DNA from: Diogma glabrata
Lineage: Eukaryota; Arthropoda; Insecta; Diptera; Cylindrotomidae
Length of the DNA: 64,000 nucleotides
Direction: 5' to 3'
Assembly: GCA_963693315.1 (NCBI GenBank)
Contig: OY856188.1
Location: 97,748,915 to 97,812,914 of the forward strand
The notes beneath the pieces were generated by a model. That model saw only the letters and a program-made list of their open reading frames with translations. It ran no database searches and was not told the DNA's origin. Positions within the stretch are counted from its first letter, which is position 1. Each line of letters starts with the position of its first letter. Position numbers and translations under genes: made by a program. Shown piece by piece: positions 22,546-33,598 of the stretch.

Positions 22546-22559
22546 CTATATGAAGCAAC

Positions 22560-23020
22560 AAAAATGTGTAATGTATTTATTTTAATTTCAAGATAAATGC
22601 AACGTACAAATATAATAAATAAAAAACCTATGTATAGTATTTTTTATTTCATTGTTCGGAATATTTCTTATTTACGTAAATTTTTTTAAGAGGAGTTACT
22701 ATTGTTGTTTATTTAATAGGTCATGAAATATTCCACAAGAATTAGTCAAATTATATTGGACACATAAAATGGCTTTCAAATTCTCAAGTAGAGTTTCTGA
22801 TTAAAAAATCCTGAGTCTCTGATTAAAAAATCCTAAATCTCCAAGAATTATTTCCACATTTTTTGAGATTTTTATTTCTCGAGAAATACTGTCGAGAATC
22901 TTGAAATTTAAAAAACCACCATAAATACGATTCAATTCTACAACAAAATTATCTTTAAGATGAGTGTTCCGGACGCCGAACCGTTCTGGTATACATGCTG
23001 CTTACTACTTTTCCGAGTAA
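22560..23020. other. Putative intron or upstream flank of the coiled-coil exon
   Basis: AT-rich, no coding. It contains a short tandem of CTGATTAAAAAATCCT at about 22798-22832. Confidence 0.4.
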
Positions 23021-23024
23021 AAAT

Positions 23025-24930
23025 ATTGCGACGCTGATGCATAGGCTGACTTCACCACAGCTCTGGAAACATAGTGTTCTGGATATATAATGAGCTAATA
23101 TCCATAAAATACTTTAATTAAAAGCTAACCAATATTATGGACTTCGTAGTTCTAATAATAAAAATATTAAAGCAGGCAGTAATACAAAGTATACAGTAGT
23201 ACAAACATAAATTCTGTTGTACGAGAAAAAGTAAAAAAAAATTTAACCGGAAGTGGCAAACAGGAAGTTGGGGAGTAGAACTGTTCTAAACCGTACTAAA
23301 TGGTTATGTATCGAGTTTCATCTAATTCGATTATCAGGTACAAATGTTATTGAGCATTAAAAAAAACAGGTGTATGGGACACGCCCCACCACTTTGTTCA
23401 CTATCGCTCAAAAACTAATCAGTTCCTTGCCATACATGTTTACCGTTTTTTCCAAAGTGTCATCAAAATTGGTTCACGAACGAATGTTGTGTGCTCCCAA
23501 CAAACATTGAAAAAATGATGACACAGTAAACAGGTGTTCGGGAGACCCCGTACCACATATCCCAATATTGTCCAAAAACTAATCAGTTATTTGTCATTTA
23601 AATCTCCATCTTTTTCCAAAGTGTCATTAAAATTGATTAATGAATGAAGTCTGTATGCTCCCAACAAACTTTAATAACAAAGTGTGAAAAGTCAGCAGTT
23701 GTATGGTAGACCCCCCACCACTTTGATCAATGTGTCCCAAAAGATGATAATTATCTTCTCACACTAATTGAACCCTTTTCCATAAGTTTGATCATAATCA
23801 CTTCATTATTGTAGGCTGTATTGTGCATAGAGATACTGAAAAAACTGCTAACAATTAGAAACAAAAATTTTTTACCGAAAGTAAAAAACTGGAAGTTGGG
23901 ATGCAGAATTTTTATAAATCATACTAAATGCTTATGCACCAAGTTTCATCCAATTCGATTATCAGATACAGATGTTATTGAGCTTAAAAAAAAACAGGTG
24001 TATGGAACACCCCCAACCGCTTTGTTCACTATCGCTCAAAAACTAATCAGTTTCTTGCCATACATGTTTGCATCTTTTTCCAAAGTGTCATCAAAATTCG
24101 TTCACGAAGGAATGCTGTGTGCTCCCAACAAACATTGAAATAAGTGTGACACTTTAAACAGGTGTTCCGGAGGACCCCCACCACTTATTCCAATATTATC
24201 CAAAAACTAATCAGTTTTTTGTTACTTAAGTTTCCATCTTTTTCCAAAGTGTCATTAAAATAAATTAATGAATGAAGTCTGTATGCTCCCAACAAACTTA
24301 AAAAACAAAGTGTGAAAAGTCAGGATTTGTATGGTAAACCCCCCACCACTTTGATCAATGTGTCCCAAAACATGATAATTATCTTTTCACACTAATTGGA
24401 ACCCTATTCCATAAGTTTGATCATAATCACTTCATTATTGTAGGCTGTAGTGTGCATAAAGGCACTGAAAAAACTTCAAAAAAGTACAAAAAATTTTTTT
24501 TACCGGAAGTGAAAAACCGGAAGTTGGGATGCAGAACTATTGTGAGCCGTATTACATGCTCATGTACCAAGTTTCATTCAAATAGCTTATCAGGTACAGA
24601 TGTTATAGAGCTTTCAAAAAAACAGGTGCTCCAGGGACCCCCACCACTTTGTTCACTATCGCTCAAAAACTAATCAGTTCCTTGTCATACATTTTTGCAT
24701 CTTTTTCCAAAGTGTCATCGAAATTCATTCACGAATGAATGTTTTATGCTCCCAACAAACATAAAAACTTTGTGGAAAAAACCACCTGTTGTATGGTGGA
24801 CCCCCAACCCTTTATCCAATGTGCTCCAAAAGATGATAAAATTTTCCTCATGTTATTTAAAAGCTTTTACCAACGTTTCATGAAAATCGATCGGTAATTG
24901 TAGGCTACAGTAGGGATTCGACAGTTGGAA
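23025..24930 (+). repeat. Interspersed tandem-repeat locus B, about three long units
   Basis: It begins with the same border as locus A (AATATTGCGACGCTGATGC). The GGAAGTTGG marker recurs near 23270, 23892 and 24520, a spacing of about 625-630 bases. Within each unit, phrases such as CCAAAAACTAATCAGTT, CAAAGTGTCAT and GCTCCCAACAAAC recur at about 150-160 bases, so the unit is itself made of diverged subunits. The apparent frames (23821-24138, 24452-24673, 24695-24883) are products of the repetition and not called as genes. Confidence 0.8.
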
Positions 24931-25400
24931 ATTCAAAACAAGGATGAATTTGAAAGGTAATTGACTGGCTATTCGGCTATAGAGCAATTCCTGGGAAAAT
25001 TTACATCCATTTTCTTCGAGCATTTTAATTTTGATGAACAATATGTTCAAAGTATGCGATCGAGAAAAACTAATATGCAAAAAAAAATTTTTTTGTCGTT
25101 CGCATAGTGAGCAAATGCACATGGAAAGTATAGGGTAGGGGTATCTTTAAAATGATGTAACTTGGTCAATTATTGTCGGGTTTCAACAATTTTTTTTATT
25201 TTATTCATAAGAGATCATACTTTTTACAAAAATTATTTAAAAAAATTAAATATTTAATTTTTTATTTTTTTAATTAAATGTTTAATTAAATCTGTTATAA
25301 TAAAAATGCTCCGTAAAATTTTAATCTCAAAAATTTATGTAAGATAGCCCCGAGTATGCCCAATAACATATCAAAACTAGAGGAGGCACGTTTAAAAGAT
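24930..25400 (+). repeat. Interspersed repeat, copy in plus orientation
   Basis: The stretch containing CATAGTGAGCAAATGC, TTTAATTAAATGTTTAATTA and ATAACATATCAAAACTAGAG is the reverse complement of 44330-44667, and the adjoining part (ATTGCTCTAT to TATGCGATCGAGAAAAAC region) matches 48537-48655 in reverse. The family is unclassified. Confidence 0.75.
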
Positions 25401-25563
25401 ATTGAATTTTGAGTAATTCAACATCCGATAAATTTAATCAATTTTTACTGTAAAAAAATTAGTATACCATCATATATCAAAAATACCCCGTATTTTAATC
25501 CCAAAAATTTATTTTCATAAGATAGCTCAGAAAGAAAGATAGTATGTAGCTTTCTAATCGAAT

Positions 25564-26150
25564 TTAATTAATCATTTTATAATTTGACAAAGTCACAAAT
25601 CCTGGCATTTGTCGTGAGATGCCATCTGGATTAAAAAATGAAATTACTTCGGCATATTCAGCGGAATTTTTTGATTGTCGATTACTTTTTGGTTGACTGA
25701 TTTGTTTTTTTGCTCTCCCAGCCTGGTACAAAGAAAAACCATCAAAGTTGTTTACAATATCTGAACATGACCACGATTTGGGTAAAATGGAGAGGATTTG
25801 ATGATTTTCGGTTTTTCTTATTAGAGGATTATGTATTTCACGAAGCTGTGAGATAACTTCTTGAAAATCTTCTGCATTCTTCAAGATTGTAGTGTCGCAT
25901 TTATATACTGTGTCGATTTCAAATACTTTAGAACAAATTGCGTGACAAACACGTTCTGCCTCTTTCTCGTATCAATAAAAATCAAAAACTTATTGAGTTC
26001 AATTTCAATATCTGTTTCATCAGGATGGAATATTTCCAATGGAGCATCGATCTCCATAATCTCAATTTCAAGTTCAATTGGAAAAAATTCAATATTTTCT
26101 TCGTCGTCACAAGACGCAAATCTTAAAGTAGAGATTTCTAATTCCGATAT
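25564..26150 (-). pseudogene. Unknown arthropod multicopy protein, frameshifted fragment
   Basis: On the minus strand one frame from about 25955 to 25564 reads YEKEAERVCHAICSKVFEID, then HQILSILPKSWSCSDIVNNF, then PDGISRQMPGFVTL. The pattern ILS-LP-SWS--- followed later by F----I-RQMPG resembles a family of uncharacterised proteins I associate with many copies in arthropod and cnidarian genomes. Just upstream, in another frame, an acidic stretch (FFPIELEIEIMEIDAPLEIF) is open to about 26150. The frame change lies near 25960. Function unknown; this copy looks broken. Confidence 0.5.
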
Positions 26151-26159
26151 TTAAAGTTG

Positions 26160-26472
26160 ATATTTTTCGTCAAAGAAAACCGAGGCATAACTTGCAGATT
26201 TTGGTACTGCGATCGAATTATTGACACAACATCTTCTGGGCATTTATACGGAGTGCTGCACTTACCGTTTTTAAAGAATGGACCACAACATTTGTAATTA
26301 CAAGCCTTTCCCATTGTTTTTGTTTTTGGACAACTAAAATATAAAAAATCAATATCGAAGCTTTTATGCCTAGATTTTTAAAATACGCAACACAAGCACA
26401 ATTGTCACTGTCACACACTAGCCACTTTTCTATGATTATTTGTCCAATGTTTTCCAAAATACCACTTTTCAC
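26160..26472 (-). pseudogene. Unknown cysteine-containing coding fragment
   Basis: The minus strand from 26472 reads IGQIIIEKWLVCDSDNCACV, then in another frame (about 26310-26155) ACNYKCCGPFFKNGKCSTP followed by YKCPED. Cysteine clusters suggest a zinc-binding or secreted domain, and it lies just upstream of the preceding fragment on the same strand, perhaps as part of the same old gene. I do not recognise it. Part of this sequence (about 26399-26510) is repeated at 31851-31952. Confidence 0.35.
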
Positions 26473-26551
26473 TAAAACTATATAAGCGTCTAAATTATCA
26501 CCAAATTATTTTAAAAAAAATATCGAAAATGCTAAGATTTTCACAATAAAC

Positions 26552-26559
26552 AACACTCG
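26552..26559. repeat. Target-site duplication AACACTCG, left
   Basis: Eight bases outside the left hAT end; exact match to 31839-31846. Eight bases is the hAT superfamily value. Confidence 0.88.
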
Positions 26560-26674
26560 CAGTGGCGTAGCTAGCATGGGTGGCACCCGGGGCGGATATT
26601 GTGGTGTCACCCCAAAAACAAAAACTGTCAATAATAATAAAAAGCCGATAAACGTAATTTATAATTTTAATTAA

Positions 26675-29485
26675 TTAATACAAATCAGCATTATTATTAT
26701 AAGCGCGCAAGTAATTTTTAACTAATTTTAATTTGCTGAAACTCCTCTCACACGAAGCCACTAATACGCAAATAGTCATAAATAACTTTAGTGCGACCGT
26801 AAGATTCGGAAGAAATTCTAAAAAATCCCATTCTACGATGAATTTCAAAAAGTCTAGGTACACCCAGTTAGAAACTGTAACATTGGCCGCTTTTAAATGC
26901 CTCCTCACCCTTTGTATCTCTATGAAGAGTTCTGTTGCCAATACCGCATCATAAAAACCAGTAAATTTTGATACCGATAATTTTAACTCTTCACTGTTCG
27001 CCAAAAGCTAAGTGTTTGTCTGCACAACCTCGAACAATGAAGCTAAATCTTGAACTGACTTCAGTCTAGTTCGGAGTTCAACACTGAATCGGTCAAGACA
27101 TTCCAACATGTCCTTTTTAAGTTGAGCTCTCAGTGTCAGTCCAACATCAGGTGCAAACTCACCACCCGTTCGTTTTTTGCGTTTTTATGACGAATTCGGC
27201 TTTCCATTGGAATGTCATAGTCCTCCGATTTTTTCGCAGCAAGATCTATTGCCTCTTCTACAATGAGACTTCGTTATGAATTGACTCTATTTTTGTAGCT
27301 AATTGATCAATATTCAAGCCCGTGCTTTGCAATCCAATCTAAACACAGATATTATTTCTCTTAGAATATCATTCCAAAACAAAAGATAGCAAAGAAACGA
27401 AAAATCACATGCTGAATTGATAAGGTTCTGTGCAGCGCCTCTAGTGTCTACATTTTCTTGTTGATCACTTAACTTCTCAATTTCAGCCACAATCCCATCA
27501 AAGTTTTCGGCCAATACTTTTACTGCAGCATAATGAACACTCCAATGCGCTGTTAAGAGTATTTTAACAGTTGCTTTGTTGTGTTTAGCAAGTACTTCCC
27601 AGCGGCTAGTCGAAGCAGAAAAACATGTAAAAATGGCTTCCACAGACGAGTGTTGGCCGTATAAATTAATTGAATGATCTTTGCAGCCCACAAAAATTGC
27701 TTTGTTATTTTTTGCTTTAATAATAGCTTGCACTTCTCCATGTATACTACTCATAACAGCTGCATTATCATAACCTTTGGGAGCGACAATTCATAACATC
27801 TATACCATCATTTTCAAGATTTTTACACTGAAAAAAACATGTCCTATTTCCAATCGAAATGCAGTTGTCTCAACCTCACCGTGCGGGCAGATATGGCGAA
27901 TCGAAATACGAGATTGATTCAACAACCGTACAATGATAAGCCGATGCAGTTGAGACAATCACATGAAATGTTTATGTGAAAATAAAATATAGTTCAATTA
28001 ATCTCAAATACTTAAATTTTAAAATGAAAAATTCATGATATAAGGCCAAAGAAATATGTTTTCATGGAAATAGTTATTAACTTTGTTCAACTACTGTTAT
28101 ATTGGATAGCACTTTATATTTTAATTACACCTCATTCTGTTATCAGGAAAATGTTACTGAGTACTGAGTAGTTGTCCCAATCACGGTGAAATTGTTTGTA
28201 AATATCTTTTCTTTGCATGAATAATAAACTGCCATCTTCGAGATGAGGTTATCATTACTTCAATTTTTTTTCCAGTGTAAGAATTTCATCGCTTAAATCA
28301 GCGGCTTTTTTCCACGTAAAGGAAAAAATCCAAGGAATGCTTCCTTGATTTCCACTTTACTACCATCAATTTTCACATAACGAATCACTTCTGACATTTG
28401 ATCAATATGAAATGTCAGGTGTGCTATCAAACATAATTCCAAAATATTTAACCGATTTAATTTCGTTGACAAGCTTAAACTTTACGTGGATCGCTAAAAC
28501 ATTTATGAACTCATTTTGTATATCTGGTGACAAATATGATACTTTTGGTGATTTACCATGCTCCAAATTCAAAATGTGTTCTTTTAACACTACATCATAC
28601 TTTGACAATAGTTTGGTTAGTTCTAAGAAATTGCCTTTATTTGAAGAACTTTGTCCTTCATCATGTCCATGAAATGCTGGGTTTTGTTTAGATAAAAACA
28701 AAGTTATATCCAATAATCTTGATAAAAGATGTTTCCACTTCTGTTTTTTATTATATATTAATTGCAAGGCTGCGTCTCGTATCGTTTTATGAATTTTTAA
28801 CCTCATTTCCAAAGTTTTCCACTTTTCAAAATTCTCCAGATGTTCATTTGAAGTTTCATGCTCGGCCACTTTGGGATTTAGTTTCCACCGCTTCTGATAT
28901 CCAGTAGTAAATGTTGATTTTGTATTATTATTATTGGTGACAGCAAATACACGACAACAGAAGCAATACAGGACGCAAGTTATTATTTACAGGAGAATAA
29001 ACAATCCATGGCCGTAGAATTTTTTCACCATTATTCATCATTTTATAAAACCAATCTTTAGGAAGATGGCGAATATCACCTTTTATGTCTAACCCGTGTC
29101 TAGATACAGTAACAAACGACCCTTCTCTATTTTGAAAATGTTCACTTTCTTTTTTTATGATTTCAATGCGAACATTACCAGAGACGAGTATATTCCAATG
29201 TGATACATCTCTTAAGTCCTGAAGTGATTCACCCATGCAAATACTGTCTTCGATAGTAGAAGCATTAGCGGCATTATCACTGTCATTTTCATTATTCCTT
29301 TCTAATTCGTCATCATAGGTTATCATTATTAATTCTGTATTGTTGCTGTTACTTTCCCAAGATGAGCCGATATTCTCTGAAACATTCGTTGCATCAACGT
29401 GATAATCAGTTTCTTTTGATGAACCTTGGATATCATCGGGTTTTGTAACATATTTATAGATTTGGTCTTTCTCTGCTGGAACCAA
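26675..29485 (-). pseudogene. hAT transposase (TTF zinc finger, DUF4371-like, dimerisation domain), broken
   Basis: Pieces in order on the minus strand. 29485-28931: acidic N-terminus, then LRDVSHWNILVSGNVRIEI and HLPKDWFYKMMNNGEKILRP, leading into the TTF finger. A frameshift follows near 28970, and the finger CVLYCFCC...TSNEHLENFEKW continues in the next frame. 28869-28402: RLLDITLFLSKQNPAFHGHD and VKYFGIMFDSTPDISY, the start of the catalytic fold. 27754-27314: VGCKDHSINLYG, TAHWSVHYAAVK and NVDTRGAAQNL, the middle of the fold. 27004-26675: LPNLTVALKLFMTICVLVAS followed by CERSFSKLKLVKNYLR, the C-terminal hAT dimerisation motif. Stops, frameshifts and a nested element show it is dead. Confidence 0.85.
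27826..28277. mobile_element. Nested TA-flanked TIR element (MITE), 452 bp
   Basis: Left end TA-CACTGAAAAAAA (27824 onward), right end on the other strand TA-CACTGGAAAAAAAA (to 28279). It sits inside the transposase, between codons for LSDEIL and KNLENDGIDV, which are contiguous in relatives as I remember the family. TA flanks suggest the Tc1/mariner group. No coding capacity. Confidence 0.7.
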
Positions 29486-29839
29486 CTTTTTCTTTAAAAA
29501 GTATGAACTCCTCGTGGCATATTTATTTTTTAGGATATTTGCTAAACGAAATCTAAAAAAATATTTTTTATTATAGTATAGGTATCAGCAAAGCATTAAT
29601 TCTAAATATATTTGTAGGATACATAATAGGTACATAGTTCATAATAAGTACACTGTGTTAACGACTAAATACACCGCAAAGAAAATTAATTTATTTAAAT
29701 TTCCTTGTAACAACTTATATTAAATAATATTTGATAAAATGGAATCTACAAATCATAGCCTAATATTATAAGGAACTATTTAAAAAAATATAAGTATGAA
29801 ATCCTAAAAGATATTTTATATAAAGAATTGAAACCAAAA

Positions 29840-30182
29840 TTAAAGATCCAATTAGAATCATGCTCAATAATTTACAAAATTGAATGTGATTTTTGTGAAA
29901 AATTTTACATCGGGAAAACCGGAAAATGTTTTAAAGATTGATTTAAGGAATACCTACCTAAGAAGAAAAATAAACAAAATTTAAAGTTTATTTTTGCAAA
30001 CCATTTACATAGTTAATAACAATAGCTACACCACTTTTAAAAAAAAATTGAAGGCTTTACATTTATGTAGCCAAGGATCTTTAAAAGAATCACTTGATGA
30101 GTTTGAAATTTCCAAGGGATTTAAAACCCAACAAAATGTAATTTTAAATGATAAACTTTCATTTAATTCAAATATATAAATA
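29840..30182 (+). pseudogene. Penelope-like element fragment, GIY-YIG endonuclease region
   Basis: The plus strand reads IIYKIECDFCEKFYIGKTGK at about 29867, the Y-K-I-x-C-x2-C and FYIGKTG blocks of the GIY-YIG endonuclease at the C-terminus of Penelope-like reverse transcriptases. A stop follows at CFKD*FKEYL. After a frameshift, 29994-30179 continues with ALHLCSQGSLKESLDEFEI and NVILNDKLSFN, the family's final helix region. It lies within the hAT element on the opposite strand to the transposase, so it was inserted or captured there. Confidence 0.72.
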
Positions 30183-30184
30183 TA

Positions 30185-30850
30185 TAAAACTGAAAACAAA
30201 CAGTATGAGTATGTATCAACCTACAAAAATTTGCAAAACTGCATAACTGTCATTTTATTCTACAGTAATTATTTTTGTGTCCATTGAAAAACGACCTATT
30301 TCAATTTATTCTTTGAGTTTCAAGATAAAGGAAAAAAAATTATTTTGAGATCATTTACAAACACGGTAATTTGATTGTTTGTTAGTTTCCTTAGGTGTTT
30401 GCAATTAATTTGTTTGAAATGTAAAACATATATTAGGTAGTAAGGTTAAGCGGATATTTTAGAAATAATTTTGGAATAGAGACATTGTAAATCAAGGGTG
30501 CCACCCTATCGACAAAGGGTGCCACATTATCGACGTAAACCACTTTTCCTATACATTATTCAGCATATGTGTTTTCAGACCTGGTCATTAAATAATCATG
30601 CTTGCATACTAAATAATATATCGTAAGAAACGGTCAATATGGTATCTATAGGAATATTCAAAGCTATTGAGTAATTGTGGTGATGGGATTCAATGCTCAA
30701 CATGTTGATTCGATTAATATTGTTAAAATTTTATTTCACGTAATAACTCAAAAATTTTGAAAAGTAGAATAGATTCTTTTTGAACCAATAACACATTTAT
30801 AGGACACATTTATAAGTTATCACAATTTATAAATTAAAATTATATGGATA
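30185..30850. other. hAT internal non-coding region before the array
   Basis: No coding. From 30725 it matches 19985-20180, identifying the subterminal part of this hAT family. A short tandem GGGTGCCAC occurs at 30490-30525. Confidence 0.55.
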
Positions 30851-31795
30851 ACCTGGTTAAAATGGTTTCTAAGTGATTTATCGTTGAAAACATGTGATGG
30901 TTTGTTTAAGTTTTTTACGTTCGGGTGTCACCCCAAAACGGTTTCGAAGTGATTTATCGTTGAAAACATGTAATGGTTTGTTTAAGTTTTTTACGTTCGG
31001 GTGTCACCCCAAAACGGTTTCGAAGTGATTTATCATTGAAAACATTGTGATGGTTTGCTTAAGTTGTTTACGTTCGGGTGTCACCCCAAAACGGTTTCGA
31101 AGTGATTTATCGTTGAAAACATTGTGATGGTTTGTTTAAGTTTTTTACGTTCGGGTGTCACCCCAAAACGGTTTCGAAGTGATTTATCATTGAAAACATT
31201 GTGATGGTTTGTTTAGGTTGTTTACGTTCGGGTGTCACCCCAAAACGATTTCGAAGTGATTTATCGTTGAAAACATTGTGATGGTTTGTTTATGTTTTTT
31301 ACGTTCGGGTGTCACCCCAAAACGGTTTCGAAGTGATTTATCATTGAAAACATTGTGATGGTTTGTTTAAGTTGTTTACGTTCGGGTGTCACCCCAAAAC
31401 GGTTTCGAAGTGATTTATCGTTGAAAACATTGTGATGGTTTGTTTAAGTTTTTTACGTTCGGGTGTCACCCCAAAACGGTTTCGAAGTGATTTATCGTTG
31501 AAAACATTGTGATGGTTTGTTTAAGTTGTTTACGTTCGGGTGTCACCCCAAAACGGTTTCGAAGTGATTTATCGTTGAAAACATTGTGATGGTTTGTTTA
31601 TGTTTTTTACGTTCGGGTGTCACCCCAAAACGGTTTCGAAGTGATTTATCATTGAAAACATTGTGATGGTTTGCTTAAGTTGTTTACGTTCGGGTGTCAC
31701 CCCAAAACGGTTTCGAAGTGATTTATCGTTGAAAACATTGTGATGGTTTTTTTAAGTTTTTTACGTTCGGGTGTCACCCCAAAACGGGTGACACC
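30851..31795 (+). repeat. Subterminal tandem array, 12 units of about 77 bp
   Basis: Twelve copies of CGTTCGGGTGTCACCCC are spaced about 77 bases apart. From the second unit on, the bases before it alternate strictly between TTTTTTACG and GTTTACG. A second marker (TATCGTTG or TATCATTG) follows the alternation except in one unit. So the present array behaves as dimers of about 154 bp. The first unit is diverged and matches the single unit at 20130-20232. Confidence 0.92.
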
Positions 31796-31838
31796 CGGGG
31801 CGGACCGCCCCCCCCGCCCCCCCCTAGCTACGCCTCTG

Positions 31839-31846
31839 AACACTCG
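31839..31846. repeat. Target-site duplication AACACTCG, right
   Basis: Exact match to 26552-26559. Confidence 0.88.
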
Positions 31847-31850
31847 GCCC

Positions 31851-31952
31851 AATTGTCACTGTCACTCACTATCCACTTTGCTATGATTTCTTTCCAATGT
31901 TTTTTAACTATAGCTTTTCACTAAAACTATAAGCGTCCAAATTATCACAAAT
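31851..31952 (+). repeat. Direct repeat of the hAT left flank
   Basis: CAATTGTCACTGTCAC...CTATGATT...TTCACTAAAACTATA...AAATTATCAC here repeats 26399-26510 on the other side of the hAT. Since the hAT target duplication is exact, the hAT apparently landed between two pre-existing tandem copies. Confidence 0.75.
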
Positions 31953-32153
31953 TTTTTTATTTATTTTTTTATTTATTTTTTTTTATTTATTTTTATTTTA
32001 TTCATGGAAATTGTTTAAAAACCAATAGGATTTAATACAAAATTCAAATTAAATAGCTTGGTTACTCAAACAAAAAACTATGCATATACATACATAGATA
32101 TACATACATATATATTCAGTAAACAAATGGAGAGCACAAACAAGCATATTATA
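31953..32153. other. Low-complexity T/A tract between hAT and Gypsy LTR
   Basis: Runs of TTTATTTATTTT, then AT-rich DNA with TACATACATA repeats up to the LTR border. Confidence 0.6.
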
Positions 32154-33274
32154 ATCATTGGACCTTTACTACTATGTTTCTGTTCAGTATACTATTAAAT
32201 CTATGCAGATCACAAACACATCTTATTATAGTTAAGCAAAGGAGGTCACTCCCTCCATACGGATTATCTCCACACGGACCCTGAATTTGAGAATCTCTTA
32301 CTATTTCCTAAATTTATCTTGACATTCCAAAAGTAATAATTAAATTAAAATTAATGTACATATTTATAATAAATACCTTAAGTTATTTTTGTTGATTGAT
32401 GTCATCAATATTCTGTTGTTTTAAGTTATTTGTTTGATTTTCCAATATCATTTCTTCATTATGTTCTGTCAAATTTGTCTGCGGTGGATTTATTAAACGA
32501 ATTCCTGATTGATTATTATTGCCACTATATACAATATTTCCATATTCTATATTTGGATCAATTAAATTGTATAATTCTCCATATTCCCATTGATAATTTT
32601 TTATAAATTAATCGAATAAACAAATTTATTACTTGATATTAATAAAATGGCGTTTTGAAGTCACAAAAACACAGCATAATCAAGTAAAAATATAAAGACG
32701 CGCTATTCTTCCTGTATCTCAGCAAAAAAAATTCTTTGATACTTTAATAACCATTCATTTATTAAATTGTGGCAAATTTATGTAAATATTATTATTAAAA
32801 TCTATTTAATTTTAAATCACAATTTATTATATCACAACATCACTCATGGATATATAATTTTTTTTTATATAGACTCTTTTTTTCTGTTTTATTTAATGTT
32901 TAATACAAATAAAAATTGAACGTTTTCCTTTTTTAAAAGCAGAAAATGGAATGAAAAATTTTCAAATTAAAAATTGCAAAAATGTGATTTTGCTTTTGAC
33001 ATCCTACGATGTCAAAAACAAAATCGGGTAATACTTGAAATTCAGCAAATGATTAACAACGACGTCTGTTCATTAGTCTTGGAAATAAAAATTTAGTACG
33101 TTCGTTTGCTTTTTATAGTATATTCAAAATTTAACTAGCAGTTAAGTTTTAGAAAATTTTAAAATTATTATTAATGTAAAAATGAACGGAAACTAATGAA
33201 ATGCATTTTTATTGAATTGAAAACGAAGATGAATTTGGTTTTATTATTGTTTTGCGATTATTGCGATCGTTACA
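32154..33274 (-). repeat. 3' LTR of the second Gypsy element
   Basis: 1121 bp. On the minus strand it starts TGTAACGATCGC. The exact outer border is uncertain by a few bases (shared sequence begins ATCATTGG). No clear purine tract directly abuts its inner edge; the nearest purine run on the minus strand, TGGAGGGGATGG, is about 55 bases inside. Confidence 0.88.
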
Positions 33275-33598
33275 CCATGAATTCAAGGTAGAAACCAAGA
33301 TTTTTACTCTTGAAATCACAAAAACGTCGCCATCCCCTCCATGACAGAAAACCACCGAACTACTTCCACTTATTAAACTGTATCTGGGATCGAGATACCC
33401 ACAGTCACTGGCGTCAAGACCGATGACCGGTTCCAACACTCATGAAGTCCTTAAGAACTTCACTGAGTATTGAGACCGACCATCCATCCGAACGTCAGCA
33501 CCATGGACACCCCGATACAACCAGTAAGTATGACCTGAAGATGTGAACCCCAGAGACGACAATCAGCCAGAGGAACAACCCTACCTAACGAAAAGACA
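33275..33598 (-). other. Region between pol and 3' LTR of the second Gypsy element
   Basis: About 320 bases without an env-like gene. A frame running from 33439 into the LTR has no domain I recognise. Confidence 0.55.

Larger units (their letters stand above)
26560..31838 (-). mobile_element. hAT transposon, 5.28 kb, transposase decayed
   Basis: The left end reads CAGTGGCGTAGCTAG; the right end on the other strand CAGAGGCGTAGCTAG. Both are followed by GGGGCGG and GGTGTCACCCC motifs. The 8-bp target duplication AACACTCG is exact (26552-26559 and 31839-31846). The minus strand carries a ZMYM1/TTF-zinc-finger-type hAT transposase with frameshifts. It contains a nested 452-bp TIR element, a Penelope-like fragment and a 77-bp tandem array close to the right end. 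Confidence 0.92.

Noticed and set aside
30851..31795. A CRISPR-like array at the 77-bp repeats
   Set aside because: There are no unique spacers; the whole 77-bp unit is repeated, in a eukaryotic transposon.
33209..33439. 76-codon minus frame at the 3' side of pol, considered as an env remnant
   Set aside because: It reads into the LTR, is short, and has no signal peptide, membrane segment or envelope-like motif.
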